64,000 nucleotides of DNA from Synanceia verrucosa (GCA_029721515.1 CM056561.1:9222501-9286500), one strand, 5' to 3'; positions 12,979 to 29,340 are shown, counted from the stretch's first letter. Notes: generated by a model from the sequence alone, not told the origin. A program made the numbers and translations.

Positions 12979-13065
12979 GGAGGGAAAGGCTTTTCAAAAG
13001 GAACATCTTGTCATTTTCTTTAATCCACTGCAGCTGGAGATTCAGAACACTATTATTAAATTGCA

Positions 13066-13079
13066 GTTGCCATGGCTAC
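13066..13079. promoter_or_regulatory. X-box-like (RFX) motif 2
   Basis: GTTGCCATGGCTAC differs from the ideal RFX X-box by one base. It lies 101 bases from motif 1; the pairing makes chance occurrence less likely. Confidence 0.45.
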
Positions 13080-13556
13080 CAACATTTGTACCGGCAGCCG
13101 TTTCAGAGGCGCTCACCCTGCATAGCCAGAGCCAGCTCCCCCCACCACCACCTCCTTTTCGGGGATTCTGTTTTATTGCTGCATCCACAATATCAGACCT
13201 GTAAATGTGCTCTGTTCAGCTCGCTGTGCAGGAGCAGCCAGCCAGGAGTATTCTCCTGAAACCTTTTATTTGCTTTTCAAATAAAAAACACAGTGTGCTT
13301 CACTGACATGCCTGTTAAGACTTCCACAATAGAAAACACGGCCAATGTCCCCCTTGTACTGTATTTCATTTCGTCGTGAATTGTTAGTTTTCTGACATTT
13401 TCTTTCCAGTCTTCAGTCAGTTACGATACTCAGTCGTGACTTTATAGTTTGTCCAGTTGTTGCTGATTCAACAGAGCGACAGATTTCTTTCAGCGAGCTT
13501 TGAAATGTCGCCAAGTAAATATTTAGTTTCAATCTGCTCTCTTTGTCTCTTCTCAG

Positions 13557-13605
13557 GCGACTAAACAGCACACAAGGGGAAATTCGAGTGGGACCCAGTC
13601 ACCAA
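13557..13605 (+). CDS. rere: rere visible exon 4 (end of BAH, start of ELM2)
   Basis: A 49-nt exon giving visible residues 103-119, RRLNSTQGEIRVGPSHQ, the linker and first strand of ELM2. Acceptor TTCTCAG at 13550-13556; donor CAA|GTAAGT at 13605/13606, phase 0. It is the common acceptor exon for the full-length transcript (exon 3) and the candidate short transcript (10886-10911). Confidence 0.96.
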
Positions 13606-14307
13606 GTAAGTCATTGTGCAGTGCTCATCAACCAGCTGTTGACGTTACAGATTTCTCTGTCTTAGTGTTGGTGAAAGGTTTTTTTCAGGTTGGAAACAGC
13701 ATGCAGCTTCATTGTCACAAAAATATTTTCTATTCTGTCTATTCGTGGTATTGCTTGTCTCTTCTCTAAAGCAACTGATGATAATGAACTAGTTTTCTTT
13801 TTGCTGCATTGCTGACATGGTTTAAAGTGCAGTACATCTGCATAAATGTTAAAACAAAATGCAACATTGATTTTCTCAGGTAGTGATGCCCGTGTAGAAT
13901 ATTACTATTTCCTGAGTAAACACTGGTGGGATCAAATTGTGCAATTTACATAGAAGTTTGCATCGAGTTTGCATGATGATTTATGGTAACTTTTGCATCT
14001 GCATCAGCTTGAGCCGTTGTGAAACTGTTGTGTAGCTTCATGTAATAACTGTGTGTACTTATGCAAAATGATATAAATTTTACCACCAAATTAAGGGAGG
14101 ATTCTTAAAGAAATGAAAGTCATCCGAGTGCTGCACTTCTGTCTTGTGTCAAGATATTGAATCACTGTGGCTGTCCTTGCTGTCCCCACCCCACCCCACA
14201 GTGAAGAGTTGATGACAGTGGCCTGATAGCTGATATTTTGTTCAAGCATGCTTGCTATTTGTAGTGTGACACCATCTGTCTCTCTCTTTCTCCCTGGATC
14301 TAATTAG
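13606..14307 (+). other. rere intron between visible exons 4 and 5
   Basis: About 0.7 kb of AT-rich sequence; nothing beyond splice signals recognised. Confidence 0.9.
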
Positions 14308-14432
14308 GCCAAGCTTCCAGAGCTGCAGCCTTTCCCCTCTCCTGGTGGCCAGGCCGTGACCGAGAACGAGGAGCTGGTCTGGATGCCAGGGGTCAATGAC
14401 TGTGATCTTCTCATGTACCTCAGAGCCGCAAG
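14308..14432 (+). CDS. rere: rere visible exon 5 (ELM2 domain)
   Basis: Encodes visible residues 120-160 plus two bases: [20 protein letters not shown] then [23 protein letters not shown]2 with SANT forms the histone-deacetylase-binding module of the Egl-27/MTA/CoREST class. Acceptor TAATTAG at 14301-14307; donor AG|GTGAGT at 14432/14433. The Gly-Gly-Gln-Ala stretch is a variable loop differing from human; the core is unchanged. Confidence 0.97.
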
Positions 14433-17147
<2,715 letters not shown>

Positions 17148-19872
17148 TGATGCGACCAAGATACCATGCTGAAAAACAATTATTTAAAGAATACAAGTTG
17201 GCATACACAACAAGGGGAATTGTGTTGTTCCAGGGTATTTATTAAGGGTATTTTCTAAATATGTCAGCACTGGGTTTGTGTCTTTAGAGGGAGCTGTTGA
17301 GAGAGAGTTAAAGCAGGACTGTTGGCCCAGTCTCACCAGACATCAGTAAAAACACTCGTCAGTTTCCAGCTCCTCCAAGGCCCAGGAGCAGCTGCATCCT
17401 GTTTATCAGCCACAGAATAAATCTTGACTGTGGAAGTCTATAAAGGGGGAAAAAAGATTGAGGGCTGGTAATGTTAGCCTCCATTTGAATTTAGATGTGA
17501 ATTTCACTGCAGCTGTTGAAGGGCTGGAGTCAGAAAATGGCAGCCCTGCTCCCTGATCAAATAGCACATCGTGAACAGGTAGGAGGGAGGGCTGAAAGTG
17601 CCGGATAGCACCATGTCAAAATGACTTAGAGCTGCAGCTTTTTGCCTTGATGCTTTACTGCGCTACATGTTTGTTCACAGGCTCCTTTTCAAAGATAACA
17701 CCACCGACGTATCTGAAGAGCTTAGAAAAACATGAGGCTCCACCACTAAAATTCCTCTGTGAATCATCCTTTTCTTCCACTTTGATATTGTTCGGTAATG
17801 CTGAAGCTTGGCAGCTCGGCTCCAGTGGAAGTGAACAAGTATATTTGTCTTGTAATTGAACATGATTAGCACGTTTGAATGAAGCCAGAGCTCATGGCAG
17901 AACCGCAACGAATCACAACAAAAGACATCCTTTTGTGTCTACTCATGAGTTCGCCTTTTTCTTTTTATGCACGCTTGCTGGCGCCGAGCTTAACTGCTGT
18001 GAGAAGATGATCAGAGCGAGGACCAGGCGTGTTGAAGGGAGGCTTTACTGCCTCGCTCCGCCACAGCAGGTCAACCATAGACCACCTGTCAAAGGAGCAC
18101 GTAAGGGGCTCGACAGTTGAGAGAAAAATGTTGCTTTACAGCGTTACTCATCTGTACAGAGTGACAAAGCACATTAATATTTAGAAGATTACAAAATTAA
18201 TTTGTTTTAACATTAACATAATCAGTCTTGACCCATATCCATACTAAATCATAGACAAATTAAGGTAGTAAAAAAAAAAAGCTAAAAGCCTTTATCACCA
18301 ACTAAGAAACCGTACTTACTTGAATTTTAGATAAAAGAATGTATTACAATAATGTTTTACTCAAAGACGACACCATTGAATTATTGCCACCCTCAAGTCC
18401 TGAACCCATTTAATTCATTCTGGGTCAAGGCAGCTCCATCCATGCTTTCACAGACTGGTTTCATCATGTTCAGACAGCATTATGTAACTGGAGTGGAGTG
18501 GAGTGGAGGAGTCCAGCACACTGTGAGTGTTTTGTGTCTGCGGGTGGAGACGCTGGTCAGCAGGCTGTCCACAGCCTGGAGGTGCAGCACCTTGACTCTG
18601 GCCTGGCCAAGGACACTTCGCCCAGTGATCTGATCGCCAGTTGTGCCTCTTCAGCACTGCAGCCTTGAGGGACAGGTGTAAATGTAGCTTCAACCTTGAC
18701 TCGCTCGCAGAAACCAGCCCTGCTGCTCTTCATTTATTTATCACCTCTTCCTCTGCCTCTCCTCTTCCCTCTCATCCCCTCCAGGACGAGCTTCATTATT
18801 CCTGCCTGCTCTTTTTTCACCCCACCCCTGCATTCCTTCAGCGATGTGAATAAAAGTGACAGCGGGGGCCGCTGAAATGACAGAATCAGCCTGTCTGCAG
18901 GGTCACTAGTCACCTTCCCCTCCCCCTTTGACTTCTCCTGCCCCCCCACCTCTCCTCTCTTCGTCTGCAGCTGCTCCCACCAATAACACATAATCCTAAA
19001 CCTCGTCTTTAACTCCTCAAGTCTAAGAAAAATACTTCTAATTTCTCCCCACGCACCTCCCACAAAAAGATAAGACCACTGCCGTGATCATTTGTAAGCC
19101 GTTTCATTTTATTACTGCGGTGGAGGAAGTGACAGCGGCGCAAAGAGAAGGGGAGTGTTCATTTTATTTTTATTGTCTTCTCGCAGGCACAGAAAATAAT
19201 TTCACCTCAGTAAACTGTCGCAGTCAACCCATGAACGAACTTTCACTGTGAGATTATTCGTGCAACTTTCAGATATTGAAAATCCATCACCTTGATGGCA
19301 GCACCACTCAAAATGCTTCATGCATCAGTAAAGTGGTGACTATATTACACCAAATATGTAATGCTGTCATATGATTAAATATAAAACTATAAATATTTCA
19401 CCAGCTGTTGAGCAGTTGTCGATTTAACCACAGAGAAAAGGGAAAGACTGCCTGAGAGAGGCAATCTCACCACTTCCTTATGTGTGTTTATCAGGAGCCA
19501 AATCAGTGCTCTCTTCCCATCTTTTTGATTGTGTCATCATCTTGACAGAAAAAAGATCTCTTTTGAAATGGCAACAAAAGGCACTTCAAGTGGAAAGCAC
19601 ACAGGTCATTTCATTGATGCCTTATTGTGAAATAGCAATATTGTTGACTAACACTGAGTAATTCTCCTTACAAACGGCAGGAAACCACAGGATGTGATTA
19701 TGAAAAGTGGGAACAATGTCTGCTTTTTAGATCAGAAACATCCTGTTGAAAACTGTAAATGAACAATTTGAGGTGGCTCTTGGGCCGCAGCTCGCGGAAA
19801 CATGTTTTGGATTAAAATGCTTGCACACGTTCCACATTATGAGATGAAAGTGGCTCAAAGCTTGTGGAATCC

Positions 19873-20216
19873 TTAAAGGAACAGTGTGCTGCTTTTAGGG
19901 GGATCCAATGGCAGAAAATAATAACAGCAGTGTGTAATCGCCTGAAAATAAGATTTGATAAGTTTTAGTTACATGAAAATGAGCTGTTTATATCTGCATG
20001 TTGAGCAAGTCCTCCCTTCATGGAGTCAGCCGCCATGTTTCAGCAGTTGCCCAAAAGGGACAAACCAAACACTATAGGGTCTATAGGGCCTTTCATGTTT
20101 TTACGTAGCCCATTGTAGTTTTCCTATGCGCTGTGCAACAAGGGAAAAGATTCACTTTGTTGCAGTGTGCAAACTCACCACTAGATGCTGCCAAATCCTA
20201 AACACTGCACCTTTAA
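19873..20216. mobile_element. TTAA-flanked miniature element
   Basis: Left end TTAAAGGAACAGTGTGCTGC; the right end reverse-complemented is TTAAAGGTGCAGTGTTTAGG. The shared AAAGG-CAGTGT ends and flanking TTAA fit a piggyBac-type non-autonomous element; from memory this '(g)aacagtgtgtaggattt' family is very common in teleosts. 344 bp with no coding capacity. Confidence 0.6.
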
Positions 20217-21899
20217 AATTGTAAATCCAGTTATTATTAATGATGTGATTATTTATTAGTTCGACAGACAGCATTGGATAAGCTACTTAGAACACAGGCA
20301 GTTTTTTTGGGGGGAGTAATAACGTATCAATTCTTTTTAGACTTTTCTGTGAAACTGAGTTATTATATCATTATGAGCTGAATCACCCACCTTCCATTAC
20401 CTAGTTTATTGTTATTGAAAGTATCATGACAGTCTTCCACCCATCAAAGCTCCTCCATGCCCTCCTCTTCTCACTCACCTAAATTATATTATATTATATA
20501 TTTATACAATATTATATTTTAATATATTAATCCTTAAATGATCATCTAGCTGCCATTTGCCAAGAGATTTAAATTAATTGATTTTATTCACAAAGCTATG
20601 TATTTAAATACACAGTAACATTCAAAGTGCAGTCAGTCTTCATCCATCTCTTCCTGCTGTTTTAGTGAAGGTCGTCATAGGATTATTGCACCCGCAGACT
20701 CAATGTCATGCAATAGTTTCTATGCATGGAGCTGCTGATTGTAAATAAGTGGTGCTAATAATGTGTTTGCCAACAGGAGGTACCATGTAAACAATCAAAA
20801 GCAGATGTTGTGCCATGTGTCACCATGTCAGAGACAGCAGCTGATCTATGGCTGCTGCAGGGCGGCAGGTCTATTCCTCAGCCAGCTACACTGTGCCATG
20901 GCTTATCTCCGGCTGTGTCTTCAGCTGATGGATGACTGAAGCAGGCCGACGAGGGAGAGACGAGAGTAGCAGCCCCCCAGTGGTTGAACACAAGTCTGAC
21001 CAGAAACACCACAGGCAGATAAAACACAACATGCAGCCCTGCCGCAGGCTGTTTTATTTTAAAGTTTGATGAGTAGCTTCACTTCGTTGGTTCTCATCTG
21101 CAGAGAGCGCTCTGTCTGTGTTAGTCTATGGTACGGTGCCAGCAATGCTTGTTAGGGTTGTTTAGTAACTAAATAGCAGGATGGGTGTGTGCTGGAATTT
21201 CCTGTCACCTTTTATGTCAGTGCAGGCGAAAGGAAAGCAGAGGACTTTTCTTTGCCTGCTTAGAGATGGCAGAATAGCCCCGTTTGTTGTTTGGTATTTA
21301 TTAAAAGAAGGACTGTAAAAGGTTTTTTTTAAAAAGTGTTTCAAATCAAAGGGTGTGTCTCCTTTAACACCTACATACATATTTCTAAGCATTTGTTTTT
21401 ATGTATGGTGTTGGTTCAAACAGATGCAGGTTGTGATTTCCTCTCTACGTGCTCTGGCCAGTCTTATTACTTGGCTGATATTTCTTAACAGACAGTTGTT
21501 TTTTGTCCCCCCTTTTGCTTTTTGCCCGCTGACAGATTGTCCTTGGCCCTGCGGGTTTATACACTGCAGGCTTTGAAAGGTCAGCTTTTAACAACAAGTC
21601 AACGATAATGGCTCCATATTGAGAGAAAGTGCCTTTGTTTTCTGTCCGACAGTGTTACGTCAGTGTTTTCCCGGAATGACATTTTAGGAGGAATGTTATG
21701 TTCCAATGTCTGCACCCTGTCGGACAATACGATACCATCTCATGTGCATATGTCTGCATTATCTTAACCAGTTCTACAACTCCCAACAATCAACTCTGGA
21801 GCAGGAAGTGCGCACACGAGACAATGGCTTATTGAATCATTTTTTTCTCGATCTCCTCCTCCTTTTATACGTCTGCTCTGCAGCTTCACAATAGTGCTC

Positions 21900-22340
21900 T
21901 GTTAGTTTCCAAGGGGAAACTTGGGGCGGGCGAAAATCAGCAGCTCTTTGGAACATACTCACCGAGAGAAGCCTGTTGTCTCTACACAGCGGATGGCCAT
22001 TTGGTAGCACTTCCACCCATTCCCCCCTCCTCCTCCTCCTCTCTCCTTCTCTGGCTTGCTCGCTTGCTCTGGCCCTCCCAGCCCCTCCTCCTGCTGCTGT
22101 GTTCCCTTAGCAACGGAGAGCTGGAGCAATCGGAGCAGGGGCAGAGCGATTCAGGGAGCAGATTGGCGGATGATTTATTAGCTGGGCTGGAGAGCAGTGA
22201 GCCCAGGCAGCTGAAATGGAGCCTTAAACTGGAGCCGACATGTAGGGAAGGGAGGAGGGAGCCAGCGAGAGAAAGAAAACGAGAGGGAGGAGGGAGAGAG
22301 GGAGCATGCACACAGCTCCTCTATACAGGCTGTGTAAATA
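21900..22340. promoter_or_regulatory. GC-rich intronic block, candidate regulatory element
   Basis: Contrasts with AT-rich flanks. Contains GGGGCGGGCG (GC-box-like, 21922-21931), a CTCC-rich tract (about 22024-22090), an X-box-like motif at 22101-22114 and a purine-rich tail (22240-22305). Open frames of 119 and 109 codons overlap here on opposite strands but are compositionally biased and look non-coding. Enhancer or minor promoter function is inference. Confidence 0.3.
22101..22114. promoter_or_regulatory. X-box-like (RFX) motif 3
   Basis: GTTCCCTTAGCAAC matches the RFX X-box pattern with one mismatch, in the left half-site. Third such motif in the introns of this gene. Confidence 0.35.
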
Positions 22341-24797
22341 GTACAGTGGGGGGAACATAATTAATGTGATATAATTAGGACAGGTCTAATTATTGACTAA
22401 AAATCTCAATCCAAACTCCCGTGTGGTACTTCGGTGTCAAAAACAAACTTAATTCAGTCAGCAAAGCCTGTCATAAATATATCTAAATCTGAGCAAATAC
22501 TTCAGTGTTAATACCCTTCTATAAATAAAAAAAAAGTAATTTTCTAGTCACTTTTATGTTACTTCATGCACCTGCAGCCTCGTGGCAAGTAGACATTTCA
22601 GTGTAGAGGCACTTTTTCTTCTCACAAATGAATCAATGTAATTGAATTTTGTCACAGCGGGTCCATGACCTCAGGTAAAGCATCGGCGCCCCACTCACTG
22701 CTGCTAAAGAGAACTTAAATACATCATTAAAATGACTAACTCTGCTTCAGGGTTATTCAAATATTTTTCTGCATCCTGCACATTTTTATTTAAAGTTAGT
22801 GAACATTTGCAGAGTGTTGTCATCGCCTGTCAAACAAGCCCTGTAACGTTGACCCTCTGAATGTGTGCGACAGCGATCCGCTGGTCCTATGTAGCTCAGT
22901 GGAAGTTTGAGTGACAGTCCAAATGGTAATCTGCTCTTCAACCCCTGGAGTGGTTGGAGATTGGAGTCACATGTTGGGGAGCAGTGCTTGTGTTGGAGAC
23001 GGCTCCATCTACTGGCTAATCAACCGCTACACCTTCAGCCTGATTAATGCAAATTAACTGCTGTCTCATGTCATTGATCAGTTGATGAGTTTTGTTTTTT
23101 TTTTTTGTTTTTTTTTCCCATCAGCAGGGCTGATCAGCAGCTTAACATGTATCTGTTGCTCTGGCCTGGCTTGCTGGATTATTTAGTGTGACTCATACAT
23201 TTATATGTTCTTCCTCATAATTACACAGTTACACTTTAGGCTATTGAGTTTGTTTGCGTATTGTAGATAAATACAGTCATTCGTTCCTGTTGTTGACATG
23301 GGTCTGTCTTTCTTGCCTGTAATTTTCCCTCCTGAAAGACAGTTGTGTTTTGCAGCTGGCTGTGTTACTTCTGTAAATTTGGCCTTTGTTCCCCACTGAA
23401 ATCTGGGTATGTAAACAATCTGAGCTTACATAACGCACTGTACATGGCATGGAAAGTGAACTCCTGAGTGCCAGGAGAGACTCCATGTCTGGTTTTCCTT
23501 CCCGCTTGTTTCCTTACACCATCTCCAAGCGAGCCCTTTCTCCACACAAATTGTATCAGCCAGCCTCCCCTCTTCAGGCTGGCTGTGAGTTGAGTTTGTG
23601 CCTCTGAGTGTGTGCTTATCCCCCAAAGCTCAAAATGTATTTAAAGGACTGCTGTAGTTTCTATTTCAATGAGGTAGGCAGCGTCGGTGTAGCTTTAATA
23701 ACAAACAGTGGCTTTGCTTTTCTTGTGTGGGGGTAGAGACCAGCCTGCTCGTGCAGCGATTAGAGGATTGAGAACAGGCTGAAATGAGCGTTGTGCCTGA
23801 CGCCAACATGAAGTGCTGGACTCCAGTCCAGGTTTTCCAGGCTGCTGCGGACCAGAGTCTCTCTTGCAGAAAGATCACATGTAAAGCCTTCCCCTTTGTA
23901 GTGGAAGAGCAGAGAGTGACAAGCTATTTCTTGCTTGTAAAAGAAAAGGAAGAAAAAAAAGCAAAGTATGGTCAGAGACATTGTGGATTTGCCCCTTAAT
24001 TTTTCCTCTACCTGTGGCTGGATGTAGAGATTTGTGCCGTGCTCCCCGAGGACTTTTCCCTTCTTTTTGCTGGAGTTACGTGGTGGAAACGGTTGGCTGA
24101 GATCACTGAGGAACGGGGCTCGCCTCTGGAGCAAGAAAGTAAATCTGCTGGTTGTCTGCTTCACTGATTATGAATGTTTTCAGCCTCCGCTTTTTATGGC
24201 TCATGGTCTGTGGCTCTCAAAAGGAGCAGAAAGACATTTAGGTTGGTCAGCTTTTTCTGCTATTTCTTCTCTATCTGATGTTGTTTTTGTGCTTGTTGAT
24301 GTTTGCGTGGAGTTTTCATGTCAGATTAAATCCAATGTAATGAAGTAGCAATTTCTGTCATTATGCCGTTCATCTGTGTTCACTCATGTAAAGGTATATT
24401 TGTTAAAAATTCAGACTGCTGTGAAAATCTGTAAAATTTACAGACAGAATTAGAAACTGTCCACCATGCACAGTGAGGTATTTTTTTTTTCTTTACAACT
24501 CTCAAGTTTAGGCTTTGACTTTAAACTTTTCCCTAACAAACGTTCAACATCGACACAGTCGAGTGTGTTCTTAAATTAGATCCGAATTTTTAAAACTGTA
24601 TTTTCTCTCCACATGAAAAGACGAGCTTAACCTCAGCGTCTCGCTGCCTGACTTGTCATTTCCTCTCTCGTTTTGCCCTGACATGGCTGTGTTTTCTCCG
24701 GAGTTTAAACAGCGGCAGAGATTTAAATCAAACTTCCCCGACCACAGACTGTCGAAATGAAAACATTTTTTGTTTTGTTTTTTTGTCATGGTGTTAG

Positions 24798-25040
<243 letters not shown>

Positions 25041-25916
25041 TAAAATGAGCTACATGTGGTTCGCTCGTAACTACTGGAAAACGCGAGCAGTAAAACATTT
25101 TAGCTGTTTTTTAACCAGAGGCCTTATTGATAAGAAGAGTTGCCAGCCAACAACTGCTACAGTATTGTCCCTTCAGGCTGTCTGGAAAAATACATCTTTT
25201 TATACCTGAGAAGAGAAAATATACCTTACAGACAAACACTGAAACCTTACAAATGACACGCTGAACATTAATTAGCACCTCCTGTCAGCAAGTCATAAAC
25301 AAGTTTTGCAGATGTTATGTGAGCCACTGTGTTTATAGCACATCACAGGTCTGAAGAGCAGCCTGCTTTATCTCATGTTTGTGCTGAAGTGTTGTTACAG
25401 CACTTTTTTTTTTTTTTTAACAGTTTCACCAACTCTAGAATAGTCAACTCTTACATGCAGCATAATGGCTTTCACATTGATTAAAATGCAGGTTAGGACA
25501 GAAGCCTTTCAAGTGAGCTGCAAACACATAATCTACAATAGTTTATAACAATTTAATTAAGCATGTCATGTAAGTGGTAAATTCAAGTTGAATACAGAAA
25601 CAAAAGACGTGCTGTTCTTTTCAAGGCCCAGACAGTTCTTTTTTGATCATGTAAATATATTCACATATATTTCAACCTAAAGACAAAATTTGTGTGCTGC
25701 TTCTATCTCTACTGATCACAGCTGAAAATACAGGAAGCTTTGACTGTAAACATCAGTGATGTCAACAAACCCTCAGCAGCATCAGAAAATATTAATAACT
25801 TAGATTTTGTTGCTGTCACGTGTGAGTCATTGTACCTGAAAATGAAAGTAGGTCATGCTTTGGATCTGGCTTTGGCTTCAGTCTGTTTACATCTTTACAG
25901 CTATTTTGACCATTAA

Positions 25917-25917
<1 letters not shown>

Positions 25918-25973
<56 letters not shown>
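25918..25973. repeat. (GT)n microsatellite
   Basis: 28 uninterrupted GT/TG units. Confidence 0.98.
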
Positions 25974-25975
<2 letters not shown>

Positions 25976-28673
25976 TTTTAAGATCACTGACATTTTTTTT
26001 TATCAAAGCAGGCAGAGTGATCAAATATCTGCTGCTCTTTGAGGTATTGTAATTATGCTGTTTACGTATAAAAAGGTGTAGGTGTGTTAATCATTACAGA
26101 ACAACGGTGGGACTTGTTTTATGGCGTAAATGGGTTGAATCCTAACAACGATGCAGTTAACCTTATGAAATGTGATCATTATGTTGACAACAAAGCATAG
26201 CAACCCCGTAGACTTTATGTTGCTCCTATTTATGCTGACTTACAGCATTTTACGGTAATCTTTGTCTGATTACATCTACAAAAGGAAAAGAAGTGTCTTT
26301 CTTTGTTATCTTCTGGCAATAAAGGGACCATGCTGTACATGTACAGTACATGTTGCTTCAAAGTCCCCCACACCTTTGACTTAGCTGACAAATTATTCTT
26401 AGATATGCATTTTGATTCATAAAGCAGTGCAGACCTTGCTGTTTCAGCGAGGCTGCTCCTGCTGACACAAACCTCAAAGGAAAATCAAAGGTGTTTGTCA
26501 TACCTCTCGCCACTTCATTTCGCTGTCTGCTGTGAGCTGAGCATATGTCAACCCTGCCTCTCAAACACCCCCTACATACCAGGTAATACTTTCTACTGAA
26601 GAACTCTTTAATGTCACCTCCTTTCTGCTGCATTTTTCTTTTATTCCCCAAAACCAATTTGAACCTCTTGAATAAGAGATTAAAGCGCACGAAAACAGTT
26701 TCCTCACAGACAGAGGTTTCTTCACTTATTTTTACCGGTTCTGAAATATACGACTAGTTTAGCTGATTGGCTATAAAGGAGGTATTATTAATGTAATTCA
26801 ACCTGGAGGGGGAGTCGACTTGGCAGGAGAAGTAATAGACCTCCTCCAGGATCTAGGCCTGCCACCACCACAGAGCAGAGAGAGATTAATTTTCCCCCTA
26901 CAAATGGAAAATAAACTGCCCTTTAAACATATGAAAAGAGGAGAAAATGACTGGGAGAGCACAGGGAGAGTAGCAGCGACCAGAGGAGAAGGGATAAGGT
27001 GGGGTGTCCGCTCAATATAGACACTGAAAAGCCTGTGTTGTCGTATAGAGGGAGAAAAAGTCTTATGATTGAACCTGCTTTTGTGCTGTAAGACTGATCT
27101 GTGCCAGTCAAAGGAAAGCTATACTTATTGTCTGCTCATATGTAAATCCTATTTGTAGAACATGAACACAACAAGATATTTTAGATACATTTTCCCAATA
27201 TCTTCAGTCGCAGGCATGCGTTTTTGTCTTGCATGCCAAGGCATCGCAAAATAATAAGTATGTTGCAGATAGAGGGTGTCCCTGCTCCAAGTCTTGGTCA
27301 GAGCTCTGTTGCTGAGCAGAGCATTAAGTCCCTGGGATGATGTCCAGAGGTCCAGTACAGTGTGTCTGCCCCTCACTGCTCCTCCCGCTGGCCCCTATTA
27401 GCCAAGTTGCCCCTGAAGAGCCAGAGCAACTCAAACACCCAGTGCCAAGGGTAAAGCAACCAGCACTGTGTAAACACACCAGGCCCGGCTAGCACTCAGG
27501 AATGCTTTACGTAAAGTCACATAAAGGCCCAGAGGGGGAAGTGGGTGTGTTGTCTGACCGTCTGCAACTGGCTTTGCTGCCACCATTTCCTTAACCCCAG
27601 AGAGGACATCATGGAACAGGAGCTTGCTGCTTCCACTGTTTAAACAGCTAAACATGCTGAAATGGCAGTTCACAGACAACTTTTTCCCCCCAGCCCTCGC
27701 TGGAAGGCGACCATAAAAAAATAAAATGGACATCAACACAGTGTTTCAAGTAGAAATTTGTATCAGCTACAATTCTGTTTGCTGTGCAGCAAACAAAACA
27801 GTAAAATTGGCAGTTTAAAATGACATCAAATGAGAAGATTATGGCTTATAGCTACACATGACTGAGCCCAAACCATTTTATTGGTTGTGCTGCAGTTAAC
27901 TTTAAGTGCAATAAGAGCATATTATTTAAGGCTATTTTCAGTTGCAAGTCATAATATGCATCACTGAGTAAAAAGCTGAAACTGTAGTCAGTGCAGCTTG
28001 TATCCTATAAGAGAGATTAATATTAAATTCTATGAAAATAAAAGTAAAGCATTTACTTCGTAGTCATATATCAGTGTATTATTTATTTATAGATCTTAAA
28101 AAATGTTTCATAGATAGATAAATAGAACACAGAGTGACCATAATCTAATAAACTAGATAAAGCAATGAAAAACGAGTATATGTGAATGTTTATCAGTTAG
28201 TTTTCCCTCGAGGCTCCATTCCTGCATCCTGTAGCTTATTCTCTCGTTACTGCTCCCCTTTTAAATATTATAGTTCCTACAGGATATTGACACAGAATAA
28301 CTAACTTAAAAAATGTATTATATAGTAACATAATGCAATTTTATTAATCCAATCAGCTGGTACATTAAACTGATTCATAGAGACATTTTTATGTTTTGTC
28401 ATGGAAAGAAAAGTTTTTTAGAAAAGCAAACAAAGGTGAAGCCACAGTTTTATTGATTTGTGTTAATGTCACAAGTCAAACAAGTATCTTCAGTTTGTTT
28501 GAGTCCATCAATGGGGCAAGTAGCAGGAATCATTTGAAAGAGTACAGCTATAACTCCCAGTAGTAGTTGTGTCCTGATGTAGCAGGTGATGGAACAGTGC
28601 AGCAACACAGAAGTCACTGTGTCTATACAGCAGGTTTATTATTTTAAGGACATATCTGGGCATATGGCTGATC

Positions 28674-29340
28674 AGAGCTGTGCGATGTGGACAAAATTCT
28701 ATATCCTGGCATAGCCAAGTTTATATCCCAATAACGATATATATCCCAATATAGTATTTTTTCTGATGTGTTTTTACTTTCCATTGTGCTCTCCTCCGTC
28801 TCCTCTGCGGTGTAATCCCTTATATGCTTTTATTCTGAAGGCTTACTTTAAGAGCGACCGGAAGTCCGGCTATGCTTACACTGTGTTTTACTATGCAGTT
28901 TAGCTGGTAATATAAATGCGTTTTAAGCGATAATAAATAATTCACATGCAATACAACGTCCTTCATGCTGCTTTACCTCTATTTACTCCCGAGCTAGAAC
29001 TGCCGCAAACAAGTCCTTACAGGTGACGTGAACATGCTGCCGCAAAGCAATAGCGTTGCTGCAGTTACAGTAGCCGTCATACTATTATGTCTATGCTTCA
29101 TACAATACATTTTTTGAACTTGCATGATACATTTGGATTATCCAACGGTCATTCCGACTTTGAGTTGTACTTTACACGGCGTATCTAAACCACAGCCGCA
29201 GTAACGTTAAAGTAAGTGTAGCAACAGAGCTAACTAAGTAGCTATGTGTTAATATTACGATATAAACAACAGAGGCTTATATTGTATGGTAGACGTTTTC
29301 ATACCGCACTACTATATATATCATAATATCGCACGCTCTA
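28674..29340. mobile_element. Non-autonomous hAT-like element with near-perfect 8-bp duplication
   Basis: Left end AGAGCTGTGCGATGTGGAC; right end reverse-complemented TAGAGCGTGCGATATTATG. Flanks GGCTGATC (28666-28673) and GGCTGACC (29341-29348) match at 7 of 8. Subterminal ATAT-rich blocks occur on both sides. No transposase frame; exact boundaries could shift by a base. Confidence 0.7.

Noticed and set aside
22001..22360. 119-codon plus-strand frame and opposing 109-codon frame
   Set aside because: Composition reflects CTCC and GAGG tracts; both frames are low complexity.
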